A stretch of DNA of 64,000 nt. Source: Gonatopus flavifemur (taxonomy: Eukaryota; Arthropoda; Insecta; Hymenoptera; Dryinidae). The translations under genes were made by a program, and so were the position numbers. The notes beneath the pieces are model-generated. The model was not told where the DNA came from. It saw nothing but the letters and a program-made list of their open reading frames with translations, and did no database searches. The stretch spans positions 29,326,001 to 29,390,000 of the forward strand of contig JAFFJZ010000003.1 of assembly GCA_018340375.1 (NCBI GenBank), in the 5' to 3' direction. Positions within the stretch are counted from its first letter, which is position 1. Each line of letters starts with the position of its first letter. Positions 34,983-47,344 of this stretch are shown here, one piece after another.

Positions 34983-36433
34983 ACAGGAGCCATCCTTGCA
35001 TGGTTAAGGACTTTTGGTTGCGGTAACCTGAAATCTGATTATAATAACCAGGAAAACAAAACAAAATCCCGTAAATCTGGTTATGGCAACCAGACAGAAT
35101 GGTCAAAGACAAAATCAACTATGTCGCCTGGTTACCCACGTGTGTTGAATATGTCATTTGAGGATCCAGCAGATGTTTTCATAAATATCAAAATCATGTC
35201 AAAAATGATAACCTCATATGGATATCCAACATGCGTTCGTTACGGATATTCAATTACAATATCCAGCAAATGACAAAATGATATGGATTTCTGACATAAA
35301 TGAGATTCAGACGGAATTTGGAAACCATGGAAATAACAAACGTGATGTTATGAATTACCGCATGTCAGAGGGTTATATTGATTATTATTCATAAGAAAAC
35401 GGGCGGAGGCGTTGATTAATTAGGGGAGAATCAAGCCACCTGCATAACGTACATAAATAGTAAGAAAAATAAAAAGCAGTAGATTTTACTCATCCTTGTT
35501 ATGAACGGAACATTATTAGGTCCCATTGAGACGGCAATATTCGAAAACAGTTTCAGTCGAGGTTATTTTGGTGATCGATTCTAATTTAAATTTTTGAATG
35601 TTCCCATCGGAACAAAATTCACAATTCTAAATGAAAAAAAATTCAGTTCGTTAGGAATCGAACTTGGATTATTGGGATTACGGAGTCAACTTCAGCGCCA
35701 CTCTGTTACGCATCTGTATGAACGTCATATCACCGTCCTTATATATCAAATGAATCTTGAATAATCAATCAAACGTTGATGATAATTTAATGTCCATTAC
35801 TGACTAAATGTTTTTTGTTCACGATAATTAATTTTATCTATACATAAGAAAATGACCAGAATCATTTGGATTTTCCGTACACGCGGACGAACTGAAATCC
35901 CAATGAATATATCTTAAATTTGTCTTTATAGCTCAAGAATTAAAATCCCCAGAAGTTCATCTACATTTTAATAACAATTAAGAGATAAATCCCACAGAAG
36001 ACTGTTCAAAAATCGTATTATCTAAGTGACGATCTCGAATGGCCTTCAAAACGATAATGAGATTCATTTGACTTTCATAAGGACGTAGAGTGGATACTCA
36101 ACGACTAAGTGTGGATATGAAAATCATTAGCAAAACGACTCAGATACTTGAAAAAATGACGTAAATGTTAATACAGTTATATTTACCCAATGCATTGGAT
36201 AGTGTTTGCAAACAAGGCATATGAATCTATTTTTATTGTTTCTGCATAATTTTTTGTCCACCTATAATTTCTGTGATGTCAATCACATCAACGATGACAT
36301 AATTTTCCGTTACGCTGCGCATGTGAAGAAAACTACACATGTTATTCATTCTGTTTTTTCAGTGTCGTGTATTCGCTTCGATTCCTTTATATGAATTATA
36401 TGAAAAAGTGAAGGTGCAGGGTACAACGTATAC
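34983..36433. other. Intergenic DNA with a tRNA-like relic
   Basis: Mostly AT-rich spacer. On the minus strand near 35650-35720 an AGTTCGATTCC box B and a box A-like AGAGTGGCGC occur, but the T-stem does not pair, so it is a relic or SINE head. Nothing else is supported. Confidence 0.4.
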
Positions 36434-36754
36434 CTCAAGTAGCACCAGAATATACTACCCAAGCAACAACAGAAGTTCGAAGTATATACGAAATAGAAAC
36501 GTTCGTAGAATTTACGAATAAAATACGAAAAATATATGATGACAGTTCATAGAATGTTCGAATGAGACTGTTTCAAATATACTTAGAATGTACGATATTC
36601 ATTCAATCGACGTTCGATTGATGTACCATCTTATATTCGATTACATACGTTCGATTAATATGCATAGCACCTATAAAGCGGTCCCTTCGAATGTACATAG
36701 AACATATTTCGAATATTCTAAGAACGTTCATAGTATCTTCTGGTGCTACTTGGG
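36434..36754. repeat. CAAGTAGCACCAGAA inverted ends overlapping the next element
   Basis: AGTAGCACCAGAA (36438) is perfectly mirrored by TTCTGGTGCTACT, ending in TTGGG at 36754. These ends interleave with, rather than nest in, the element at 36458-36943. Confidence 0.5.
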
Positions 36755-36943
36755 TATGAACGTTCTTCGTAAATTTAAAACATTTTCTATGCATATTCCA
36801 ATGAGACTGTTCCAAAGATGCTATGAATATTCATCGAATGTCGACTGAATGAATGAATTTTATGGACATTCATTATATGTTCTACGTACATTCCACGAAC
36901 GTTTCTATTTCGTATATACTTTGAAGTTCTGTTGCTGCTTGGG
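36458..36943. mobile_element. CCCAAGCAACAACAGAAG-ended foldback MITE
   Basis: The left end CCCAAGCAACAACAGAAGTT mirrors GTTCTGTTGCTGCTTGGG at the right. TA flanks both sides (36456-36457 and 36944-36945). The arms share GTATATACGAAATAGAAACG-like blocks. It is a relative of the element at 62954-63381, with which it shares the interior. Confidence 0.85.
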
Positions 36944-39111
36944 TAATAACAAATGAATTTAATCGCACCCTGAAGAAAGTTTTCCTCATTGATGTCAAAT
37001 TCCCTATTTTCTCCTCGGAACATGGAAAATAACATGGAAATTTGGCAAGTTTATGTAAATGAATAAGGAAAACTTTTCTACGGGCAATGATATATTACGA
37101 TAATCTTACGATCTTGTGAATCGAAATAGTTTGTTAGAATAGTTTAAATAAGATTCGTAATCAAATATTGGGAAAATAATCACTCGAACTATGAGTGTTG
37201 CAATAATTTTGGATACTACAAATTTCTGAAAAATGGCGATGATGAATAAAATTGTACATAAAATTATGAAGAGGAAGGATTACAAATGACAATAATATCG
37301 CCTGAATGGTAACACATGAAGCGTTTTTCATTCATTATGAAATATTAAAATATAAAGTGTTTGATAATGTGGGAATGGAAGTTTTACAGGATTGTTCTTA
37401 AATTCTGATGTACAACTCAAAGCTATGCATTTAATACTCAGTAAGTTTATACGACACTAGGAGGATTTAATGACCCATGTGGAAATAGCCAGAGTTGACA
37501 AATGGCGCGGTACTGGCAAAGTTGTATTTGTCAAACTTCGGCAGAAACAACTATGCCCATTCAGAATTGTTACCAGTTTTCCAACTGGCGCCAAACGTTC
37601 GTCGGATTTTAGACGGTCTTGAGCCAGTATCGAATGAATACTGTTCGGAGAATACCCAGACCGTACAGAAACGGAACCGCGTCAGTACCGAATCAGAGTT
37701 GGTTGGATATTGAAATGCGAAAAAAAGACGATACGACACCAATATCGGTGCAACGTTGTTCTAATACGGTATAGATAGTGGATAAGGATTCCACTGATCT
37801 TTCCAATAACACGGTTACTTTGATGAGACAATACTGCGCCAGTATTGAGCCAGAGTTAGTATAAGCATTCAATATGTTCGATAGATGATAATGTGCCAGC
37901 ATTGATATGACTTTGACTGACTATGGAATCGGTAGTCAACTGACGTTAGAATCACGATCTTGGCAATTCAGCTGTTATAGTGAGCCGAAGTCTTGCCAGC
38001 ATCAGGCCAGAGTTGGTATGATCATTCAATATGTTTGAAAGACAGCGTGTCGTATTGTAACTCTCATTAAACACCACTTATTTCTATATTCAAAATTTCT
38101 ACCAGGATAAAGAAAATTGAATAATATTTCGACATCTTCGTAATTCGATTTACATAACAAAGATTTAAATAATTGAAAAAGATCTCATCTTCCGGCAGAG
38201 ACGAATTATTATTTCATAAACATAAAATTGCAATTCAGCCCTATAGAAGGAGATTTCACGAAAAAGAGAGTACAAAAACAAAAGAGCTACTTATTTTCGA
38301 GTGCATGACAATGATTCTGGACATGAAACATTAAATTACGAAATGACATTTTCGGGACAAGTTATTCATAAGTGAAAGAAAAAGGTCGTAGTCATGACTT
38401 TGAATTCGAATGACGGTCATCGAGCGCTAAATAACATTGATCTACAATTTTAATTTTGACTTAGTTAAGTGCGTCGTTGAAGTCATTTGTAACTCATTGA
38501 CATTAAGAAGTATACTCGGTAATTGATGAAAATCCAAATCCCGGAAACTATGAAATGTCATTGTACTGTACAATTTTATTCTAACAATTGTTTTTCTCAT
38601 TCATCATTACTTTATGATGAATATTCAATGTCCTATTGCATTCTTTAACGATTGTTTTGTCAACAAATGTTCAACAGATATAAAAAAAAGGAAACTTTAT
38701 GACCCATCCCTTACATGAAGTAACACAAGAACTTCTCAAAGATGCAATGATGATACAGTGAATGTGAAAAGAATGTGCGAATGACACTATCTTTGATAAA
38801 TTCGTCAAGATATTCTATGGAGGTGCATAGCATATAATTATTCAAACCACTCTCATTTGGAGGTTCTAAGCGTGTTCGTAGCATTCTTAACCCCTTGTGT
38901 TGCTTGGGATCAGATTTCTATATTCATGACGTCAAACAAGGAACCGAGAACCAAGTTCAATCAAAATGCGTGTTCAACAGGGTTAGCGCGTGATAATATA
39001 TTTCCAAGTATTTTACATAGTTTACGGCACGTAAGAAACCGAATATCTTACCTGCAAACCCAATCCCTTGCCTTTGCGGAAAAGCAGGGTTTAAGTATCT
39101 TACATATATTA
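36944..39111. other. Intergenic DNA with GCCAG-rich repeat remnants
   Basis: Between 37495 and 38050, words such as GCCAGTATTGAGCCAGAGTT and CATTCAATATGTT recur (37840-37900 and 37997-38050), suggesting an eroded repeat. The rest is unassigned and no gene was found. Confidence 0.4.
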
Positions 39112-40202
39112 TTAGGTGTTGGAATGAATTCGTAGCGTTATACAAAAGCTGACGTAAGTAGTACAGTATTCCGTAGTTACCTACAATAATCTATTCACCG
39201 TGAAACAGCTATTATTGGACGTCATTTGTTTTACATAACCTTTTTTTGGATCGTAAATAACAACACTTCATAACTTATCGAACATGTCAAAATTCATACC
39301 GAATAAAGTGTTTTTGCGGGGAGTCTGTGCTGCTGAAGCCCATCGTATTTTAGTGGAAGTGTATGGCGAACATGGTCTAGCTGAGCAAACGTGTCGAAAA
39401 TGGTTTGCACGTTTCAAAGCTGGTGATTTCGACTTGGATGATAAGGAGCGACCTGGCCAGCCAAAAAAATTTGAAGATACTGATTTGGAGACGTTGCTCG
39501 ATGAAGACTCATGTCAAACCCTTCAAGAATTGTCGACATCATTGGGAGTTGACTTATCAACGGTAGGAAAACGTCTGAAAAGTTTGGGCATGATCCAGAA
39601 GGAAGGACGTTGGATGCCATATGAATTGAAACCAAGGGACATTGAGAGGCACTTTTTGACGTGTTAACTGCTACTTCAACGGCAGAAAAGACAAGGTTTC
39701 TTGCATAAAATTGTCACTGGCGATGAGAAATGGATCCATTATGACAACCCGCAGCGCAGAAAGTCATGAGTTAAGCCCGGTCAACCATCACAATCAGTGG
39801 CAAAGCCAAATATCTATAAGTCCAGAGCTCCTACTCTGTATTTGGTGGAATCAGATGGGTGTGATTTATTATGAACTGTTGAAACCGAATGAAACCATAA
39901 CTGGGGATCGTTACCGACTACAATTGATGCGCTCGAGCCGTGCATTGAAAGAAAAACGACCGGAATACTCCAAGAGAAACGACAAAATCATTTTGCTACA
40001 CGACAATGCTCGTCCGCGCGTCGCAAAACACGTGAAAACATACCTCGAAATACTTGAATGGGAAGTTCTACCCCACCCGCTGTATTCTCCAGATATTGCG
40101 CCATCTGATTACCATTTGTTCCGTTCGATGGCCATAGCTTGTCTGAGCAAAAATTCACTTCTTACGAAGATTGCCAAAAATGTCAAAATTGTCAAAAGCT
40201 AA
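39112..40202 (+). mobile_element. Mariner element, 3' truncated, with all three catalytic Asp still readable
   Basis: The 5' TIR starts TTAGGTGTTGG at 39112 after TA (39110-39111). The transposase runs 39284 onward: a helix-turn-helix part with AEAHRILVEVYGEHGLAEQ, the linker MPYELKPRDIER, a nonsense TAA at 39664 (probable former Glu), then IVTGDEKWIHYDNP (first Asp). A second stop follows where relatives have Trp (KSW). After a frameshift come LLHDNARPRV (second Asp) and YSPDIAPSDYHLF (third Asp). Thirty-four residues separate the second and third Asp, so this is DD34D. The 3' TIR and C-terminal tail are missing. It is related to the copy at 10827-12057. Confidence 0.87.
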
Positions 40203-40398
40203 TTCTAGGAAATTTCAAATTTATATTCGTAATTTTAAAGATGTAAGAAAAAATTTTGGTGAAAAATATCGAGTTCGTGTAAATTCGATCCATGTATCCT
40301 TGTTTAGAAGGGGAAAATTCAATAACGAGGAACAGCGAACAGAAACGTGATTGATGGTAAAATACGCGGGTCAAAAATTATTTTTTTCCATATGGGTT

Positions 40399-40580
40399 CC
40401 CTGTTGTAAAATTCCCATAAAACCGCACAGGTTGACTTCATATTTCATCTGGCATCAAAAACTTCCCTCATAAAACCCCATAAAAACAGATAAAACCGAG
40501 AAATTTATGCGGTTTAATATGTGTATTTGTGACAGGATCGATGAGGTTTCATCCGCATCGATTAGGATTTTATAGCAGGG
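40399..40580. mobile_element. CCCTGTTGTAAAATTC-ended MITE
   Basis: CCCTGTTGTAAAATTCC mirrors GGATTTTATAGCAGGG. TT flanks both sides (40397-40398 and 40581-40582). It is 182 bp with a CCATAAAACC-rich interior. It belongs to the CCCTG group at 34688, 50981 and 55385. Confidence 0.8.
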
Positions 40581-41733
40581 TTGTGGGGCCAACAATCATG
40601 ATCTGTAACTGACACCAGCTGGTACCAATTTGATTCCTCGTTGTACCATGCTGGTTTTTGTCCAACAGGGCCAGCAGATTTGGACCAGTCTATCGTCAGT
40701 ACCTTGATTGATTCGTCAGCGTGCCAATTGATACTCACTAAGTTGTTGCTGCCTTGAGTCACTGAATCATACATTTGAGAATAGTCGCATTCAATCCCAT
40801 CCATGTATCTAGTAACTTCACATAGGATTCGACGTGAGCGCACTTCAAATTACATATTATTCTCAACGAATCAATCAGCGTATGCCTCATTCAATCCGGT
40901 GAATATAAGATTCTACGCGAATCCAACTTTTGTACGATTACTCATTGATTCTTACAGAATTGAATTGTGTTATGCCGATTAAATACCATTGTATTCTTCG
41001 AACATTCTCATGCATTACACTGTTCGGTTCTCACTTATGGATGACAATCGTCCTCCTTCCTCTTTCTAGCTTTCTCATTGGATTCAATCGTCATTACGCA
41101 TGGACAAAGGTCTGGTCAAATCTGACTAGTTAATGAGTTAATGAGATTTGGTCAGAATCAATAGTTTCTTCTAACCAGGGTCTGTATGGAGCGATATTTT
41201 GATTTTATTGCTTTTTTCTCAAATAATTTGTCAGAAAATATTTGATTTGGGGTACATCATCAGGGATTGTTGGGTATTCCCTTAAAACAGACTCACTCGA
41301 ACGTACTACGGAGATTTTTCATGTTATTAGAATATCCTGTGATACATGGACAATTCTTAATCACTGAGTAGCAGAAATGACATGTTCTTCTCACAATGAA
41401 ATCATCTATTTTTAAAATATAAAACTGATAAAAATTGGAATTAAACCAACTAAACATTTGAGGAACAATCCACGTTGATCGATGATATGGTTTAAAAGTT
41501 TTTCGATTGAATATTATGGTTACAATTGAAATTTATTTGTGGGTGTTTCCAAATTGATGAAACAGAGATAGAGAGAGAGGGAACGAAAATCCACCGACTG
41601 TACTTTGTCCTAACGTACTAACGAAAGTCACAATGACAATCAATTTTCCACAAATGTGAAACTATGTACAGATGAGATCTCCAACTCGAGTTGATTGAAT
41701 TTCCTTATTCCTGCAAGCAAATGATTGACGATA
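40581..41733. other. Intergenic DNA
   Basis: No gene was recognised. Around 41100-41178, TGAGATTTGGTCAGAATCAAT and TTCTAACCAGGG match the right half of the MITE at 50981-51105, so a truncated copy lies here. An AG-rich microsatellite is at about 41565. Confidence 0.45.
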
Positions 41734-41739
41734 TTTATT
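41734..41739 (-). terminator. Poly(A) signal for the TMEM242-like gene
   Basis: AATAAA on the minus strand lies 21 bases beyond the stop codon at 41761. It supports this exon being the terminal exon. Confidence 0.5.
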
Positions 41740-41760
41740 CTAGAACAATGACATATCTCT

Positions 41761-42209
41761 TTATGTATGGAAATTATGAATTTCAAAAAATTTTACCTTT
41801 TTCTGGCCCCAATCTTCTGAAATATATGTAAGTAGATCTGTGAGCCCTTCAAATTCGGTTCTACTTTGAGGAGGATCATTTTTAGGAATCTGAGGTAGAA
41901 TGGATCCCATTTTCATTCTAAATTCTTTGGCATTGGTAGCTCCGGATATTTTCCATATTCCGTAAAATAGGATACCGCATCCGGTAAAGGCCCATAATGT
42001 ACCCCAGCCAAGAGCTCTCAACGCTAACGAAGCACCACTCTCGGGAAGTCCTTTAACTCCTACTCCACCACCACCATTAACTCCTCCTCCTCCTCCTCCT
42101 CCTAATCCTTCATTGAAATATTTCGGATCACGTTTCTTCACTGTTGCTAAAGCGCTTCCGAATCCAATTAAAGTAGAGACTCCAGTGATGGCGGTTAAAA
42201 ACACAATGG
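41761..42209 (-). CDS. TMEM242: TMEM242 homologue, terminal coding exon
   Basis: A minus-strand exon begins after an acceptor (tttatttag) at 42210-42211 and ends at a stop at 41761. It encodes IVFLTAITGVSTLIGFGSAL (first membrane helix) and VKKRDPKYFNEG, then a run of glycines, the family hallmark LPESGASLALRALGWGTL, and a second helix (WAFTGCGILFYGIWKISG). It closes with FRMKMGSILPQIPKND. TMEM242 is a small two-helix protein linked in mammals to assembly of mitochondrial complex I and ATP synthase. The Gly-rich insert (two runs, six or more glycines) falls between the helices where vertebrate proteins have a short linker, and is encoded by a GGA/GGT microsatellite. The N-terminal exon was not found. 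A cryptic donor (AAG|gtaaaa) near 41790 leaves an alternative C terminus possible. Confidence 0.88.
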
Positions 42210-42584
42210 CTAAATAAAATAATTTATTTCATTTACTATGAATTTTGCTATGAATTTTGAATGTATGATCGATAAATTGAAAACAGCGTTGCCAAAAATT
42301 CGGGTTTTGTGGAAACAGCCCGACCTACGTGGGTTTTTTTTCAGGTTCTTTCGAAACTTCTGAATTTTTTTGGAAGTTTTCAAGTTTCATTTGAAGTTCT
42401 TGATTACTCGATTTGAATCATCTTTCCTCGTGTTCGCTGTTTTTTTATTCCTCTTTGTTAAGCAGTTTATAAATAAAGTTGAATGAATAGGAAAGCTTTC
42501 AATTCTCGCAATTCATTGGAACATTGGCAATTATTGTTTAGAATGTATTTGCCGATGGGTCATCGATTAACCAATAGTTTATTG

Positions 42585-42946
42585 CCCGGGTAGAAATGAC
42601 TCGCGGCATTCCCCGGTTCTGCACGGAAAAAATATTTCATGATATTTAGCAACGGCGTTCAGTAAAATACGGCACTATTAAAATTTCTCGTAATATTTAT
42701 AAGAGTTCTAGTAGAATTTACGGTGGTCGAAGTCGAGATTACTATCGCAGTAGTAGATTCAACTAAAGTGCTAGTAAATATTAATAGAAATTTTAATAGT
42801 GCTGTATTTTACCACCTTCGTTGGTCAATTCTGTCAAACATGTTTTTCCGTTTGTTCAGGGGCCTGGTCAAGGCCTGATCAGTTTTGTTCTGATCTAATC
42901 AGGTGCTGAATATAACTGGGGAATTCCCGAATTATTTCTACCCGGG
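42585..42946. mobile_element. CCCGGGTAGAAAT-ended MITE hosting a nested MITE
   Basis: CCCGGGTAGAAATGA at the left mirrors ATTATTTCTACCCGGG at the right. TG flanks both sides (42583-42584 and 42947-42948). It contains the CACGG element at 42622-42852, which lies off-centre. Confidence 0.8.
42622..42852. mobile_element. CACGGAAAAA MITE nested in the CCCGGG element
   Basis: CACGGAAAAAATATTTCATG mirrors ACATGTTTTTCCGT(T). The inner arms pair over ATACGGCACTATTAAAATTTC and its near complement. TG flanks both sides (42620-42621 and 42853-42854). It is non-coding. Confidence 0.78.
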
Positions 42947-44230
42947 TGTATTCAACCCTAATGACAAATGATTTAATTCACAAGGTATGAATGATAGATA
43001 TAATGAATCCAACATTTAAACGTGAATATGTTTCGAATGTATTGAAAATCGGCATTCAAATATCAATTATTATAAATATATGCTTGTAAGAAGAATTTGT
43101 ATACGGTTGACAGAGAAATATGAAATACCTGTGGCAGCTACCCACTTTTTTAGCAGGTTCCTGCGCTTGTATATCTCAAGTAATTGCAAGTGTAGCTATT
43201 TATTAGCTACCAAAGTAGGAAATCGTAGCTGTAACTGCACAGGTTTTGTGGTTGATATTTGGATAGCCAAATAATTTAGCTGTTGAATTTTCGTTGCAGC
43301 AGCTACATCGGTGGCTGTCCAAAGCAAGGAGACCGTAAGTACATTTTACTTGAATTCGAGAAAATCAAGAAAAACTGTTTCCTTTTAAAATCAATAGAAC
43401 AACTCATCATTTTTCAGTGGCAAACCATTTCTAGGGTATATGGAGGGTGCTCTGTCTGATTTCGTAAAAAACAATTAGGATGTTTCATAACAACCATTAG
43501 TTTATGCACTTACGGTGGTTTCTCGACCAAAAATACTTGTCAAGAAGGCCGTAACTAACCTTACGGTTTTTTTTTTACCAAGGAACTGCGACCAAGCCCA
43601 GGCCACTTTCCAAAGCATGAAGATGGTTAACTACATCCGAATGTCGGAACTGATGCACGAAGGTAGTTACGGTTTTTTTCATCAGGGAAATGGGCAATCG
43701 ACTCACGGGATTTACAAGCGAAGAAAACCGTGAACATGAATTCATTATGAATACTTTGAATTCAAATTGAATTCTTGATGAACAACTTACTCTTCAGAAA
43801 GAATTCATGTTGTGAGTTCATGAAGAATTCTCCAGGCATTCGACATGTATTCGTTTTGAATTCATTGAATTCATTTTCACTGACATAACGGAGACTGTTC
43901 CAAGAACTCATTAAGGAGTCTTCAAGAATTCAAACGGGTTATTTTTGCTGTCTGGGTAATTACAAAGAGGTGATTTTATTTTTTATTTGGGAGTCTGCTT
44001 CGAAACTCTCGCCAGAGAGAAAGACCGTAAGTGCACTTACGGTGTTGTTATCTGGCAAGATGTTGACGTATTCGAATAACTTCCCATTTTTGTGTTAGTT
44101 ACGGCTTTTTTTCTATAAACGTTTCAAATTTGGTTAATTTTTTCGTACTTTGAACTGCTATTATTGAAAAGGTAATACGTTCTTTTCAAAATGAAAAACA
44201 CAGTAAAATGCAGAATTTCTTCACGATTAA

Positions 44231-46928
44231 CCCATCAAGTCCCAAAATGACATTTTTTCGTTGCGTTTTTCAACGCTTGTACTTTTTGAGAAAAAAACTC
44301 CTGAAAAATTTTAGAATAAGCATTGTCGATGTAAAATTTACTCATCTCTCAGAATCTGCTGTCGGTTTTTCCGAAAAATGTCCCTGTGGCAAGATATCTG
44401 GGGTTTTTACCCAAAAAACCGCAAATTTTCAAACTTTTGTTTTTCTCTATCTCACGTTTTCACATTGGAATCATTTTAGAATTCTTGTTGTAACACCACA
44501 GAACCACGTCAGTTTATCTCAAACTTTAATTTATGCTTGTGACAATTGTGAAAATCAATGTGGAAACCATCAAAATGGTGGTTCAAACGTGGAACAAACG
44601 TCAGAAACTTCAAAGATTTTTCATTCAAAAATGATGGACTTTAGAGAAAAATATTACTGAACAAAAAGTTCTTAGAACTGATCAAAGAACACGCTGAAAT
44701 TTTTTAACGACTTTTTTGGATTTTCAAAATTGTCAAATCTAAAAAATTCTCAAAAGTTGTCAAAAAATTCTGAAAACATTTCAGTGTAGTTGTTTTTGAT
44801 AGTTTGTTATTTTCCAATACTGTATTCATAATCTAGTTCGCATAGGATATACCACGTTATTCTTAGTAAACCCATTCCATTCATATATGTTCTTATTTAA
44901 TAAATCTATGACGCATTATTTAAATACCGGAAAATAAGAAACTATAAAAAAAACCACGAATATGAGACGAAAAATTCAAAGATTTTTAATTAGAAAAAAA
45001 TGGACTTTGGAAGAAATCTTTACTGAACAAAAAGTTCCAAAAATTGATCGAATAATATGCTGAAATTTTTTCAGAATTTTTTGACAACTTTTGAAATTTG
45101 TTTAGATTTGACGATTTTGAAAATCCAAAACAGTCGCACAGTGGGACCAAATGCCAAAAAGTTGGAAAAAATACAAAAAATGAAGTTTGTAATTTGGAAT
45201 ATTTGACCGTTGGGGTAAGTAAAGTAATGTCCCGAGTATCACAATGCAGATGTAAGAAGATGTGATCTGCTCTCCCTCCCCTTGTATACCAGTTTGAAAG
45301 TACCCTCCTGTGAGGTACCATTCGTGTGACTACGGAATAGTGAAATGATGTCCATGTTCAAAGAGACGCTGTGTCTCGAAAAATGAACCGATCGAACTTT
45401 TCAAACATGGAATCTACTGCTGAAAGTGTATAGAATATACTAATAATCAGAGGAATATCAATTTATCGAACGGCAAATGACAACAGTGTAATGATTGGAT
45501 GTGATTTTTATATCTCTGAATTTGGAAATTCGTTTGGTTTGTTGAGGAAAAAGTTGTGTTCCTAGAATTTCCCAGCCATTCTACTTATTGGAGATTGTAG
45601 ACGAAGGTCTCACCTTCAACATGGAACAAGAAAAAGTTGCCACTTTTTGCCTCTTTGAGATTCCGACATGATTTTGTGAAAGAAGTGTCTCAGACCGCAT
45701 GATGACAATCACAGAAAATTTGAGGGAATTATCAAGAGTTCTCAAATTCGTTTGAAAATCGGTATCACAGGGGTTTTCGGGGTCACTGATTATAAATCAA
45801 CTGTCAGAATTCCTAAATTCAAAATGGCAGATCCAATATGGCGGACCAAAATTCTCAAATTTATCGGATTTTCTTTAAATTTCGCCCTAGGAAGTTTGCG
45901 GAGTTACTGGATTGGTTGACAAAATTTTCAAATTCCAATATGGTGGACTGAGATGCTCATATTCGTCGGTTGTCCTTTACACTTCGCACTCGGGGTTTTT
46001 CAGAGTCGATGATTATAAATCCGGCGTTTTCGTGTAGAATTTCATACATTTGCCATTCCGTTCTCATCCACCATATCGGGTCAAACAATTTGAATTTCGC
46101 AATTTTGACAACGGATTCGTGATGAGCAGCCTCAAAAACTATCGGGTACTGAGTTTTAAAGAAATTCGATGAATTTTCGAATTTTCGTCCGCCATTTTGA
46201 ATTCCGCAATTTTTACAACGGATTCGTAATCAGCAACCTGAAAAACTATTTGATGCTGAGTTTCAAAGACATCTGATGAATCTTCGAATTTTCGTCCGCC
46301 ATATTGGATCCGCCATTTTGATTTTTGCAATTTTGGCAACGGATTCGTAATCAGCGATCCCCGAAACTCCCTGGTACCAATTTCCAAGCAATTCTGAAAA
46401 CTCCTTATAATTTTTTCCAACTTTTTGGGTTTTGGCCCCACTGTGAGTCGTTAAAAAATTCCAGCGTGTTTTTTGATCAGTTCTAAGAACTTTTTGTTCA
46501 GTAACATTTTTCTCTCAAGTCCACCATTTTTGAATGAAAAATCTTGGAAGTTTCTGACGTTTGTTCCGCGTTTGAACCGCCTTTTTGATGGTTTCCACAT
46601 TGATTTTCACAATTGTCAAAAGCATAAATTAAAGTTTGAGATAAATTGACGTGGTTCTGTGGTGTTACAACAAGAATTCTAAAATGAGTCCAATGTGAAA
46701 ACGTGAGATAAAGAAAAAAAAAGTTTGAAAATTCGCGTATTTTTGAAAAAAAAAAACCCAGATATCTTGCCACAGGGACATTTTTCGAAAAAACCGATGG
46801 CAGATTCTGAAAGATGAGTCAATTTTACATCGACAATGCTTATTCTAGAATTTTTCAGGAATTTTTTTCTCAGAAAATACAAGCGCTGAAAAACGCAACG
46901 AAAAAATGTCATTTTGGGACTTAATGGG
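44231..46928. mobile_element. PiggyBac-type non-autonomous element with about 485-bp terminal inverted repeats
   Basis: The element starts CCCATCAAGTCCC and ends GGGACTTAATGGG, each next to TTAA (44227-44230 and 46929-46932). This fits piggyBac-type ends and target. The arms 44231-44720 and 46445-46928 are inverted copies. Each contains a matching open frame, with FFRCVFQRLYFLRKK, KCPCGKISG and HSKM in both. Because the frames are mirror copies in terminal repeats and match no transposase, they are not annotated as genes. The inner part of the arm recurs once more, diverged, at about 44975-45110. A second element (45138-46445) is nested inside. Confidence 0.8.
45138..46445. mobile_element. 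CACAGTGGGACC-ended element nested in the piggyBac-type element
   Basis: CACAGTGGGACCAAA at the left mirrors a right end that, read inward, is CACAGTGGGGCCAAA. Both are followed by a CAAAAAGTTGGAAAAAAT block. AGTCG occurs on both sides (45133-45137 and 46446-46450), a possible 5-bp target duplication. Internally, degenerate units with AAATGGC(A/G)GA, GGATTCGTAATCAGC and TTTCAAAGA words recur at 45800-46400. No transposase is encoded. Confidence 0.65.
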
Positions 46929-47344
46929 TTAAAATGATATGAAAAACTCATTTTTGTTAAAAATGCCACTCACGGTCTTCTTGGTTTGGACAGCAGGGTT
47001 GCTATCGCTAAATGAGTAGTTGTGACAGTTAAAAAATAGCTCCCGTAGCTGATTTTTAGCTATTCAAAGAAAAATTAATTGGGTTTTCAATGAAAAAACT
47101 CAGTGGGTCAAACGGGGTTGAGTTTTCTTGAACCAACCCTGTTGGGAAAAGAATTTCTCTCATTCTGTTGTACTGGTTTTTCAGATTTTCGTGTATGACG
47201 TGCGTTTTTCATGATATTTCATGTGCATTAGCAGAATTCTTTTTGAAGTGTAAATTTGCAAAAATACCGCAAGATCATCTACTGTACACTCAATCTATTC
47301 CTTACACCCAATTTACACCCAAGAAAAGACGGTGTAACGTTTTC

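Larger units (their letters stand above)
43120..47070. mobile_element. Large layered foldback structure with GGCTGTCCAAA/GGAGACCGTAAGT arms
   Basis: GCTGTCCAAAGCAAGGAGACC at 43314-43334 is mirrored by GGTCTTCTTGGTTTGGACAGC at 46974-46994. GTAAGT/ACTCAC and GCAGCTA/TAGCTG words continue the symmetry on both sides. The outer limits are approximate. It encloses a MITE fragment ending GCTGTCTGGG at 43956 and the TTAA-flanked element at 44231-46928. The same GCAGCTA/GGCTGTCC vocabulary appears in the small element at 7714-7916. Confidence 0.5.

Noticed and set aside
35650..35720. Possible minus-strand tRNA gene
   Set aside because: AGTTCGATTCC is present, but the flanking T-stem bases do not pair and no acceptor stem forms.
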